This document shows positions 41,683-49,722 of a DNA stretch of 64,000 nt, one piece after another. This stretch comes from an uncultured Dehalococcoidia bacterium (lineage in GTDB: Bacteria; Chloroflexota; Dehalococcoidia; Lucifugimonadales; UBA3495). The notes beneath the pieces are model-generated. The model did no database searches and was not told where the DNA came from. It saw nothing but the letters and a program-made list of their open reading frames with translations. The position numbers were made by a program, and so were the translations under genes. Position 1 is the first letter of the stretch, and every line of letters starts with the position of its first letter. The stretch is from positions 3,814,523 through 3,878,522 of the forward strand of contig OY282456.1 in the NCBI GenBank assembly GCA_958296225.1, in the 5' to 3' direction.

Positions 41683-42348
41683 TTACTGCAGGTCAAAGAT
41701 GTGCTGCCGGACGGGGAAGGAAAAACCGGGCAGAACGTCCTCGCCGTCCAGCGTTTCCGGGTCGTCAAGGACTTGCGGCTCCGGCTGGCCTTGACGGTAG
41801 ATATAGACGCGGCGTTGGCGGGGGTCAATCAGCCAGCCCAGCCGGGCGCCGCCGTCCATCCAGAGCTGCATCTTGCGCTGCAACGGACGCAGGTTGTCAC
41901 GTCGGGAGCGGATTTCCACCACGAAGTCGGGGGCGCCGGGAAAGACGGTTTCGTGTTCCAAGTCGGTGGCGGCGTCGTAGCGTTCCTGGGTAATCCAGGC
42001 GGCGTCGGGGCCGCGGATGGCCCCGGTGGGCAGGCGAAAGCGGCTGCTTTGCGACGCGCTAATGCCGCCGTGAGCCAGTTCCCAGTTGCCCAGAAACAGG
42101 TTCATATAATGCTCGCGCCGGCTGCCTTTAAATCCAACCATAGGCAGAATCACCAGTTCCCCGGCTTCGTTGATTTCCATTTCGTAGAGGTCGTTGTCCG
42201 CGCAGAAATCAATGAACCGGGTCGGGAAGCCGGCGTCCTGGAAGTCGATGCCCAAGGCAGACAGATGCAGGCGGACGGCGCCGGGCGGCTCCGCAGCAGC
42301 AACGACGGCCGGTGAAGTTTGGGGTGGCGCTGCGAGTCGGGTAGTCAT
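41683..42348 (-). CDS. Uma2 family endonuclease-like protein, triplicate copy B
   Basis: 221 aa, almost the same as copy A throughout: identical 'MTTRLAAPPQTSPAVVAAAE' start and 'HYMNLFLGNWELAHGG' middle. Its last ~115 residues are the same as copy C ('GEDVLPGFSFPVRQHIFDLQ'). So B is related to A over the N-terminal half and to C over the C-terminal half, a mosaic typical of recombination or gene conversion between tandem copies. PD and E positions intact. Confidence 0.88.
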   Translation of the reverse strand: MTTRLAAPPQTSPAVVAAAEPPGAVRLHLSALGIDFQDAGFPTRFIDFCADNDLYEMEINEAGELVILPMVGFKGSRREHYMNLFLGNWELAHGGISASQSSRFRLPTGAIRGPDAAWITQERYDAATDLEHETVFPGAPDFVVEIRSRRDNLRPLQRKMQLWMDGGARLGWLIDPRQRRVYIYRQGQPEPQVLDDPETLDGEDVLPGFSFPVRQHIFDLQ

Positions 42349-42423
42349 AGCGCGTAGATCGCCTTTAGATGGTGTCTGAAAAGCGCCGGTGAATACGGGC
42401 AGAGAGCGCGACGGGAGGAGACG

Positions 42424-42462
42424 CCCCCCTCACCCCAACCCGCTCCCACCAGGGGAGAGGGA
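42424..42462. repeat. Palindromic dispersed repeat, copy 3
   Basis: CCCCCCTCACCCCAACCC and AGGGGAGAGGGA arms between Uma2 copies B and C; equivalent to copy 2 within the duplicated unit. Confidence 0.7.
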
Positions 42463-42478
42463 GCTTTTAGACACCCGA

Positions 42479-43141
42479 TTACTGCAGGTCAAAGATGTGC
42501 TGCCGGACGGGGAAGGAAAAGCCGGGCAGAACGTCCTCGCCGTCCAGCGTTTCCGGGTCGTCCAGGACTTGCGGCTCCGGCTGGCCTTGACGGTAGATAT
42601 AGACGCGGCGTTGGCGCGGGTCAATCAGCCAGCCCAGACGGGCGCCGCCGTCCATCCAGAGCTGCATCTTGCGCTGCAACGGGGGCAGGTTGTCGCGGCG
42701 GGAGCGGATTTCCACCACGAAGTCGGGGGCGCCGGGAAAGACGGTTTCGTGTTCCAAGTCGGTGGCGGCGTCGTAGCGTTCCTGGGTAATCCAGGCGGCG
42801 TCGGGGCCGCGGATGGCCCCGGTGGGCAGGAGGAAACGGCTGGTCTGGGAGGCGTTGACGCCGCCGTTGCTGCGCCGGAATATAGTCAATTCGGCGTTCA
42901 GCTCCGTTTCCTGTCGATTTCCTCTAAATCCGACCATAGGCAGAATCACCAGTTCCCCGGCTTCGTTGATTTCCATTTCGTAGAGGTCGTTGTCCTCGCA
43001 GAAATCAATGAACCGGGCGGGAAAGTCGGCGGCGCGGTAGTCAACCCCCAGGGCGGACAGGCGCAGGCGGATAGCGCCGGGGGGTTCCGCGTCGGGGGCG
43101 GCGCTGGCGACCGGGGAGGGCGCTGTGGATGCGGTAGTCAT
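42479..43141 (-). CDS. Uma2 family endonuclease-like protein, triplicate copy C
   Basis: 220 aa, the most diverged of the three at the N-terminal half ('MTTASTAPSPVASAAPDAE', 'NRQETELNAELTIFRRSNGG') but matching copy B in the C-terminal half. The stretch 'ETELNAELTIFRRSNGG' differs from the 'EHYMNLFLGNWELAHGG' of A and B. Catalytic-type motifs (PD, 'VVEIRSR') are intact. It is the first gene of the Uma2 unit and lies 7 bases from hflC, same strand, so it may be read from the hflKC transcript. Confidence 0.87.
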   Translation of the reverse strand: MTTASTAPSPVASAAPDAEPPGAIRLRLSALGVDYRAADFPARFIDFCEDNDLYEMEINEAGELVILPMVGFRGNRQETELNAELTIFRRSNGGVNASQTSRFLLPTGAIRGPDAAWITQERYDAATDLEHETVFPGAPDFVVEIRSRRDNLPPLQRKMQLWMDGGARLGWLIDPRQRRVYIYRQGQPEPQVLDDPETLDGEDVLPGFSFPVRQHIFDLQ

Positions 43142-43148
43142 AGGGCGG

Positions 43149-44099
43149 TTAGTTGCCGGCCGGCGCGGCCGGGCCTTTCAGATAGTTGAACAGCGGCGAG
43201 TCGGAAGACAGGATGATGGTATCCTGCTGCTGGATGATGCGCTGGTAGGCTTCCAGGCTGCGGAGGAAAGCGAAGAGTTCCGGGTTGCGGTTCAGGGCTT
43301 CGGCCAGGATGCTGATGGCCCGGGCTTCGCCTTCGCCCCGCCGCTGGTTGGATTCGCGCTCGGCTTCGGCGAGGATGACGTCCCGGTCACGGTCGGTGGC
43401 GGCGCGGATTTTGCGGTCTTCTTCTTCACCTTCGGCGCGGAAACGGGCGGCGATGCGGTTACGCTCGGCGCGCATCCGGGTGTAGATGGAGGCCGTTACG
43501 ACTTCGGGGAAATCGGCGCGCTTGATGCGCACGTCAATCATTTTGATGCCGAAGTCATTCCGAATGGTGGTCTCTTCATCCACTATTTTGAGAACTTCAT
43601 TGAGAATCTCAGTCCGGGTTTCCAGTCCTTCCACCAAGGGCAGCCCTTCATCATCGACGATGGTGACGTCGTTTTCGTCAACCTGAGGTTTGGCGCCGAT
43701 AATATCTTCGCGGTCTCTCAGGGCGACCTGGTCGCGGAGAGTAGAGGTGACGATGTCGCCCAGGCGGTTGCGGGCGGTGACTTCGGTTTGCAGGGTTTTG
43801 CGGAACTGCACCGGGTCGGTGATACGGTAACGGGCGTAGATATCGATTATCAGGTTCTCTTTGTCCCGGTCGGGCATGGAGACGGGCCGGGCGTCAATGC
43901 GCAGGATGCGCTTGTCCAGCCGGACCACGGTATCGACGAAGGGGACTTTGATGTTAAGGCCGGGGGTGGTGCGGGTGTTCACCACTTCGCCAAAGCGGAG
44001 GATGATAACCTGCTCGGTGACGTCAACCACATAGAGGGCCTGACGCAGCAGAAAGAGGGCGACGATGATGACGATGGCGGCGATTATCAGGTTGCGCAT
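43149..44099 (-). CDS. hflC: HflC, stomatin/prohibitin-type membrane protein
   Basis: Forms with HflK a large membrane complex that surrounds FtsH and limits its proteolysis. One N-terminal transmembrane helix ('NLIIAAIVIIVALFLL', about residues 3-18), then SPFH/band-7 domain with 'IILRFGEVVNTRTTPGLNIK' and 'IDARPVSMPDRDKENLIIDI'. An Arg/Glu-rich coiled coil near residue 220 ('ARFRAEGEEEDRKIRAAT') and 'RGEGEARAISILAEALN' are typical of HflC. 316 aa. It follows hflK with a 59-base gap, so the genes are one unit. Confidence 0.93.
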   Translation of the reverse strand: MRNLIIAAIVIIVALFLLRQALYVVDVTEQVIILRFGEVVNTRTTPGLNIKVPFVDTVVRLDKRILRIDARPVSMPDRDKENLIIDIYARYRITDPVQFRKTLQTEVTARNRLGDIVTSTLRDQVALRDREDIIGAKPQVDENDVTIVDDEGLPLVEGLETRTEILNEVLKIVDEETTIRNDFGIKMIDVRIKRADFPEVVTASIYTRMRAERNRIAARFRAEGEEEDRKIRAATDRDRDVILAEAERESNQRRGEGEARAISILAEALNRNPELFAFLRSLEAYQRIIQQQDTIILSSDSPLFNYLKGPAAPAGN

Positions 44100-44158
44100 G
44101 ACGGGGTTCTCCGGGCGGGTGGACGGTCAGGTGTCAGCGTTGCGGAAATACCTGCGGG

Positions 44159-45256
44159 CTATGGGTTGGGGCTTGGCCCAATGGGGGCAGGTATGATGCT
44201 GCCGTTCTGTCCCAGAATGAGCACCGGGTCGGTTTCAGGGTCAACGATAATTTTGGTAACGCCGGGGAAAACGGCTTCGAGCGCTTCCAGGTACAGGCGT
44301 TGGCGAGTTACTTCGGGAGAGCTCTGGTACTCATTGAGCACCGCTTCAAAACGGCGGGCTTCACCGTTGGCGGTTTCGATGCGGGCGCGCCTGAACGCCT
44401 CGGCCGCCTCGATAATGCGCTCGGCGTCGCCTCTGGCGCGCGGTATCACGTCGGCTTCATAGGCCAATGCCTGGTTGATGCGGGTCTCCCGCTCCTGGCG
44501 GCCGCGCAGCACGTCGTCGAAAGCATCGCGGACTTCTTCGGGGGCTTTCACGTCCTGCAACTGAACGGAGGTTACCTCGATACCGGCCTCATAACCGTTG
44601 AGGATGTCCTGCAACCGCTCGCGGGTGTCGGTTTCCACTACTTCGCGGCCCCGCACCAGCACGTCGTCGATGGAGCGCTGCCCCACCACCAGGCGCAGGG
44701 CGGCTTCCGCGCCGTCTTTGAGGGTGCGTCCGTCGGGACGGCCCTCGGGTATGGCGCGGAGCTGCTCGCCGGGGTCGTCCACTTTGAACAGGAAATTGTT
44801 CAGCTCGCTGATGCGGTACTGGACTACCATCTGAACGTCAACGATGTTGAGGTCGCCGGAAATCATCAAGGCTTCTTCGGGGATGGGAGTATTGGTGGCG
44901 GCTTCATTGGAACGGAATCCCAATTCCATGCGTCGGATCTCCTCAACATTCATCACGTCTCTATTGCCTACGGGGCCGGGCCACCACCAGTGCAGCCCCT
45001 CATCGGCTACCGGGCTGCCCTGCACGGCGCCGAACAGGCGCAGGGCGGCCTCTTCGCCGGGGCCGATTTGGTACACGCCCGTTGCCGCCCAGATGATAAT
45101 GATGAGGGCGATGATGGCGACGGCAATGACGCCCAGGTTGCCGCCCCCAAAGCGGCCGCCGGCGCCTCCCAAAAGGCCGCGCACGCGACCGAAGAGCTGT
45201 TCCAGGTCAAATTCGGGTTGTCGGGGTGGCTGCTGACCGCCGCCGGGAGTGAACAT
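44159..45256 (-). CDS. hflK: HflK, stomatin/prohibitin-type membrane protein
   Basis: Partner of HflC. The N-terminus is Gly/Gln/Pro-rich ('MFTPGGGQQPPRQPEFDLE'), then one transmembrane segment ('LGVIAVAIIALIIIIWAATG', about 61-80), then 'IGPGEEAALRLFG' and the band-7 domain with 'HWWWPGPVGNRDVMNVEEIR'. The 'YQSSPEVTRQRLYLEALEAV' helix near the C-terminus is conserved in HflK. 365 aa. HflKC are encoded separately from ftsH here, with one small plus-strand gene lying between the two units. Confidence 0.93.
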   Translation of the reverse strand: MFTPGGGQQPPRQPEFDLEQLFGRVRGLLGGAGGRFGGGNLGVIAVAIIALIIIIWAATGVYQIGPGEEAALRLFGAVQGSPVADEGLHWWWPGPVGNRDVMNVEEIRRMELGFRSNEAATNTPIPEEALMISGDLNIVDVQMVVQYRISELNNFLFKVDDPGEQLRAIPEGRPDGRTLKDGAEAALRLVVGQRSIDDVLVRGREVVETDTRERLQDILNGYEAGIEVTSVQLQDVKAPEEVRDAFDDVLRGRQERETRINQALAYEADVIPRARGDAERIIEAAEAFRRARIETANGEARRFEAVLNEYQSSPEVTRQRLYLEALEAVFPGVTKIIVDPETDPVLILGQNGSIIPAPIGPSPNP

Positions 45257-45487
45257 AGGTATTGAGTCCTTTTTTGTGAGTGATTAGTGGAACGGGATGC
45301 GCGATAACCGATTCCGCAAGTATGGCAATCGCCACGAATGGCGGTCAAAATCGGCAGTAGCGCAAGTTGGCGGAAACAGTATAACACTATCGCCCAAGGC
45401 CGGGTTTATAATGGCTTGGCCTACCGGCCAGCGTATTTCCCCCAAACCGGCTGCCGGCGGCGCCGACGCTCACCAGGATGTTTTGCC

Positions 45488-45817
45488 ATGACGACACCGA
45501 TACGGCTATCATCGCACAGCCCAGAATCCCGACCGCAGCCCCACGGCGTAACGGTCAAGACGAGTGAGGATATGGCGCGGGTGCAAGTAACCTGCCCGCA
45601 CCAGAGCGGGTTGATTTACGCAGTGCCCGGCGACCGCAGCTGGGTGTGCAGCGACGAGCTGCGCCCGGCCCACGCGATGGCCGGGTTCTTCCGTGAGCTG
45701 ATTGCTCTGAAAGACCCGCGGGTGGAAAGCCTGATGCAGCAGTGGGGGCTGTATTACCGCAGTTTGCCGCTGGAAGCCGAGGCCGGCGGTGGCGCGGCTG
45801 ACCCGGGGCGGCGGTAA
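45488..45817 (+). CDS. Hypothetical protein, 109 aa
   Basis: ATG 45488 with AGGA upstream. The N-terminal half is Pro/Ser-rich and low-complexity. The second half contains 'CPHQSGLIYAVPGDRSWVC' (two Cys) and a helical part 'FFRELIALKDPRVESLMQQW'. No family recognised, no signal peptide. It lies between hflK and ftsH but on the opposite strand, so it is not in the same unit. A TATAAT at 45407-45412 may be its -10 box, but a -35 box is not clear. A hairpin follows the stop. Confidence 0.45.
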   Translation: MTTPIRLSSHSPESRPQPHGVTVKTSEDMARVQVTCPHQSGLIYAVPGDRSWVCSDELRPAHAMAGFFRELIALKDPRVESLMQQWGLYYRSLPLEAEAGGGAADPGRR

Positions 45818-45841
45818 CGTCATCCCGCCGGTGCAAGTCAT

Positions 45842-45866
45842 CGGGGCAGGTTCCAAACCTGCCCCG
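45842..45866. terminator. Hairpin between the 109-aa gene and ftsH
   Basis: Perfect 11-base stem CGGGGCAGGTT/AACCTGCCCCG with CCA loop, between two convergent genes. Symmetrical, so it could serve both; no strong T run. Confidence 0.6.
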
Positions 45867-45893
45867 GCTTATGGCCATAGACGCCCGAAGTTA

Positions 45894-47888
45894 TCAATCG
45901 TCGCCCGGTGATGCCCCCGGCAGCGGGGCCGGCGTGGCGCTGCTGCTGAAGGCCGGCGCCGGGTTGGGGACGGGGCCGCCCTGCGTGGCCGGCGGCGCCG
46001 GCGGGGCGTAGGGCGACGGGGCCGGAGTGGGCCGGGCCGGTTCCGGTTCGGTTCCGGGCAGGTCGTCATTGAACAAGCCGTTGAGCGCATCGCCGGAGAT
46101 GGCCTCGTGCTCAATCAGGTATTCGGCAACCTGCACCAGCTTGGGCTTGTGGTCGATAAGCAGCTGCTGGGCCTGGCGATAGGCGTTGCCAATCAGATGG
46201 CGGACTTCAACGTCGATTTCTTCGGCGATTTTGTCGCCGTAGTCGCGTTCCTCGCTAATTTCCCGGCCCAGGAAAACCAGCTCTTCCCGTTTGCCGAAGG
46301 TGCGCGGCCCCAGGCTGGGGGACATACCGTAGCGTTTGACCATGCCCAGGGCGGTTTTGGTGGCGCGCTCGATGTCGTTGCTGGCGCCGGTGGTAACTTC
46401 GTCGAAAATCAGTTCCTCGGCGACGCGGCCGCCCATCATCACGGACAGCATATCCTGGAACTGGTTTTTGGTCCAGAGATAGCGGTCTTCTTCGGGCAGC
46501 AGCGTGGTATGGCCGCCCATGTTGCCGCGGGACACGATGCTGATTTTATGCACCCGGTCGGCGTGGGGCAGATTCCAGGCGACCAGGGCGTGGCCGGCTT
46601 CGTGGTAGGCGGTCATTTCCTTTTCGCGCTGGTTGATGACCCGGCTCTTGCGCTCCGGGCCGGCGATGACGCGCTCGATGGCTTCTTCAAAGTCCTGCAT
46701 ATAGATGCTGGACTGGTTCTTGCGGGCGGCCAGCAGGGCGGCTTCGTTGACCAGGTTGGACAGGTCGGCGCCGCTGAAGCCGGGGGTTTCGCGGGCGATG
46801 ACTGCGATTTTGATTTCGCGGGCGATGGGTTTGCCGGCGATATGCACCTCCAGGATGGCGGCGCGGCCGGCTACGTCGGGCAAGTCCAGGGTAACCCGGC
46901 GGTCGAAACGGCCGGGGCGCAGCAGGGCCGGGTCGAGGATGTCGGGGCGGTTGGTGGCGGCGATGACGATGATGTTGGTGTTGGTCTCAAAGCCGTCCAT
47001 CTCGACGAGAATCTGGTTGAGGGTTTGCTCGCGCTCGTCGTGGCCGCCGCCCAATCCGGCGCCGCGATGCCGGCCCACGGCGTCGATTTCGTCAACAAAG
47101 AGGATGCAGGGGGCGTTGCGCTTGGCCTGCTCGAAGAGGTCGCGGACGCGGGCGGCGCCGACGCCGACGAACATCTCCACGAACTCGCTGCCGGAGATAT
47201 GGAAGAAGGGGACGCCGGCCTCGCCGGCCACGGCGCGGGCCAGCAGGGTTTTTCCGGTGCCCGGCGGCCCGACCAGCAGCACGCCCTTGGGTATGCGCGC
47301 GCCCAGTTGCAGGAACCGCTCCGGGTATTTGAGGAAATCGACCACTTCCTCCAGTTCGGCTTTGGCTTCGTCCACGCCGGCTACGTCGTTGAACGTTACC
47401 GAGGGCCGGTTGAAGGGCAACATACGCGCGCGGCTGCGCCCGAAGCTCATGGTCTGGTTGTTGGAGCCCTGGGCTTGCCGCATCATCAGCAGGATGAGGC
47501 CGCCGAAGAAGATAAGGGGCAGGAAGTTGAGCAGGATGCCGAAGACGCTGCCGAAGCCGCTGGAACCCTTATACTCCACATCCGGCGGCGCTACGCCGTC
47601 CAGGACGTTGTTATCGGCGAATAACCGGATGAGGTCAGTGTTCTTGCCGATGCGGCTGGTGTACTTCTCGGCTTCATCGCCGGGGCCGACGCGGGGGATG
47701 ACGGTGAGTTTCTCGCCATCTACGATGATGCGCTCAATCTGGCCGCTGTGAGAGCGTTCGAGCACCTGGGTCAACGAAAGCTGCTCGCTGCTGCCGAAAC
47801 TGGGAATCAGCGTGTAGAAGATGACGATGACGCCGATGATGATGAGGAGGTAGATGAGACTGTTGCGAACCCAGCGATTATTGGTCAT
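45894..47888 (-). CDS. ftsH: ATP-dependent zinc metalloprotease FtsH
   Basis: Membrane-anchored quality-control protease. N-terminal transmembrane helix ('[20 protein letters not shown]', 12-31), extracytoplasmic domain, second helix ('[16 protein letters not shown]', about 122-137), AAA domain with Walker A '[20 protein letters not shown]' (205-224), Walker B '[16 protein letters not shown]', SRH '[20 protein letters not shown]', and the zinc site '[16 protein letters not shown]' (HEAGH, about 429) with the later Asp in '[12 protein letters not shown]'. The C-terminal ~55 residues are a Pro/Ala/Ser tail with no fold, longer than in most relatives. 664 aa. The hflKC genes lie downstream on the same strand. 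Confidence 0.96.
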   Translation of the reverse strand: MTNNRWVRNSLIYLLIIIGVIVIFYTLIPSFGSSEQLSLTQVLERSHSGQIERIIVDGEKLTVIPRVGPGDEAEKYTSRIGKNTDLIRLFADNNVLDGVAPPDVEYKGSSGFGSVFGILLNFLPLIFFGGLILLMMRQAQGSNNQTMSFGRSRARMLPFNRPSVTFNDVAGVDEAKAELEEVVDFLKYPERFLQLGARIPKGVLLVGPPGTGKTLLARAVAGEAGVPFFHISGSEFVEMFVGVGAARVRDLFEQAKRNAPCILFVDEIDAVGRHRGAGLGGGHDEREQTLNQILVEMDGFETNTNIIVIAATNRPDILDPALLRPGRFDRRVTLDLPDVAGRAAILEVHIAGKPIAREIKIAVIARETPGFSGADLSNLVNEAALLAARKNQSSIYMQDFEEAIERVIAGPERKSRVINQREKEMTAYHEAGHALVAWNLPHADRVHKISIVSRGNMGGHTTLLPEEDRYLWTKNQFQDMLSVMMGGRVAEELIFDEVTTGASNDIERATKTALGMVKRYGMSPSLGPRTFGKREELVFLGREISEERDYGDKIAEEIDVEVRHLIGNAYRQAQQLLIDHKPKLVQVAEYLIEHEAISGDALNGLFNDDLPGTEPEPARPTPAPSPYAPPAPPATQGGPVPNPAPAFSSSATPAPLPGASPGDD

Positions 47889-47956
47889 AACATTCCTGCC
47901 GTTGGGGATTGCACTGCTGCGCTGCGGCGCAAACGAACTTGCGGGGATAGGTTACC

Positions 47957-47985
47957 ATATTAGCGTCGCACCGCCAAAATTGCAA
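47957..47985 (-). promoter_or_regulatory. Promoter of ftsH
   Basis: On the minus strand TTGCAA (47980-47985), 17-base spacer, TAATAT (47957-47962). The leader before ATG 47888 would be about 60 bases, with AGGAA close to the start codon. Confidence 0.6.
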
Positions 47986-48109
47986 AACTGGCAATTGGTT
48001 TCGGGGTTGTGCCAAACTAGGGCTGGCGGCCGGCTGGCCATTGCGAGGAGCGCGGCCCGGTTATTGGGGCGCAAGCCGGAATGGCGGGTTGCAGCGCAGG
48101 AGGATACAA

Positions 48110-49120
48110 ATGACATACGAACCAAAACGCCGGGTGTATCTGTTTGGCACCGGGGGCACCATTTCCTTTGTAGGTGAAACGCGCACGGATTTTGCCAACT
48201 ACAGTTACCGGGGACGGCATCTGACCATAGAGGAAATGCTGGCCAGAGTTCCCGAGGCGGAAATGCTGGCCGACGTGGTGGCCGAGCAGGTCATCAACGT
48301 GGGCAGCACCGAGGTGTACCCGTCGCACTGGCTGACGCTGGCGAAACGCATCAATGAGCGGTTTGCCGGTGATGCGGAGGCGGCGGGCGCGGCGGTTACT
48401 CACGGCACGGCCACTTTGGAGGAAACGGCCTACTTTTTGAATCTGACGGTGCGGGACCGGCGTCCCGTGGCGGTTACCGGAGCGATGCGCCCGCCGTCGG
48501 CCATGGGCACCGATGCGGATAACAACCTGCTGGACGCAGTGCGAGTGGCCGCGGCGGAGCAGTCGGCGGGCCGCGGCGCGCTGGTAGTGCTGAACAACGA
48601 GATTCAGTCGGCGCGGGACGTTACCAAAACCGACTCTTACCGGGTGGAAACCTTCCAGTCCGGCCATATGGGTTTTCTGGGCTACGCCGATGCGGACGGC
48701 GCCGTTGCTTACTATCGTCATCAGGACCGGCGACACACGGCGGATTCGGAGTTTGACGTCTCCGGCATCGCCGAGCTGCCCCAGGTTGACATCGCCTATG
48801 CCTACGCCGGCGCCGGCGGGACGGTGATTGACGCTTTGGTGGATGCCGGGGTGAGCGGCATCGTTGCCGCCGGGCTGGGCAGCGGCAGTTCACCGGCGCC
48901 GTTCATGGCGGCCCTGCAACGCGCCAGCGCCGCCGGGGTTCCGGTGGCGCTGGCAACCCAGGTGGGCACGGGCCGCGTCGTCCGGACGCGCCGCTTCATT
49001 GAGGAAGGGTATATCGTCGCGGACAATCTGCACCCGAAGAAAGCGCGCATCCTGCTGATGCTGGGGCTGACGCTGACTGCAGACCGGGGTGAATTGCAGC
49101 GGATGATGCTGGAGTACTGA
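48110..49120 (+). CDS. Asparaginase-family amidohydrolase with altered catalytic motif
   Basis: Type I/II asparaginase fold, 336 aa, cytosolic (no signal peptide). Motif 1 'YLFGTGGTISFVGETRTDFA' has the nucleophile Thr. Motif 2, canonical HGTDTxEET, here reads HGTATLEETAYFL: the Asp at position 101 is Ala, so the substrate amino-group ligand is missing. Later motifs are normal: 'VTGAMRPPSAMGTDADNNLL', 'ARDVTKTDSYRVETFQSGH' (Lys kept) and 'VDIAYAYAGAGGTVIDALVD'. AGGAGG precedes ATG. Substrate may differ from asparagine, or activity may be reduced. Confidence 0.85.
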   Translation: MTYEPKRRVYLFGTGGTISFVGETRTDFANYSYRGRHLTIEEMLARVPEAEMLADVVAEQVINVGSTEVYPSHWLTLAKRINERFAGDAEAAGAAVTHGTATLEETAYFLNLTVRDRRPVAVTGAMRPPSAMGTDADNNLLDAVRVAAAEQSAGRGALVVLNNEIQSARDVTKTDSYRVETFQSGHMGFLGYADADGAVAYYRHQDRRHTADSEFDVSGIAELPQVDIAYAYAGAGGTVIDALVDAGVSGIVAAGLGSGSSPAPFMAALQRASAAGVPVALATQVGTGRVVRTRRFIEEGYIVADNLHPKKARILLMLGLTLTADRGELQRMMLEY

Positions 49121-49722
49121 CCGTTGCCGGTCATACTGGCGACGCGGCCGCAAGGGTTGCCCCTGGGGGCGGTTCGGCTGGGTTGGGAATGGCGGCTCCT
49201 TTGGCATTGGCGCCTTTGGGGATTTGGGGTGCGATGTCAGGCGAAGGGGGCGATGTCGAGGCGAAAGGTTTGCGGTGGACCGGGTTTCAGGGATTATCAG
49301 CCCTACGGCCGGAGGTTTTGCGCTGGGGTTTTTAGCCCGGTATTTTCCATGCCCGAAGCATGGGGCGCTGTGGCTGACGCCGTGGCCGGAGCGACTACGC
49401 CGGTTAATGAGATCGGCGACAGTCTCAACGAGCCGGTAGCGACTTGGATGCTGAAAATGGCCGTGATTACCTGAAACCCGGTCGGGGTTTTGCTTTTGCC
49501 TGACATGGCTATGGTAGCACGGGAGTTCTGGTGGGCGCAAGGGCTGATTTGACAGGGATGGACGGGATGGACAGGATTTCCGATTGGGATTTGATGGCCC
49601 CACGTTACTCGATGGCAACGATTTGACAGTTTAGGACTGCCTTCACACCGGGAGATAGTCGCCGGCATCATCTTGAATGTATTACACTCACTGCCATCAG
49701 CCGGCCCGCCAGGAGCGCCACT
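49121..49722. other. 600-base stretch without convincing gene
   Basis: Short frames exist on both strands but none has protein-like composition or a ribosome site. It holds a hairpin with trailing Ts (AAACCCGGTCGGGGTTTTGC, about 49475-49496) that may be a terminator, and near 49560-49594 a heptad-type repeat (GGATGGACGGGATGGACAGG) followed by TTTCCGATTGGGATTTGA, shared with the nested element at 6735-6762. Confidence 0.4.

Noticed and set aside
46107..47624. Long open frame antisense to ftsH
   Set aside because: Gly/Ala/Asp-rich mirror of the FtsH coding pattern.
49224..49474. Possible small protein or structured RNA gene in the spacer after the asparaginase
   Set aside because: No known RNA motif or protein family could be recognised; only a terminator-like hairpin is clear.
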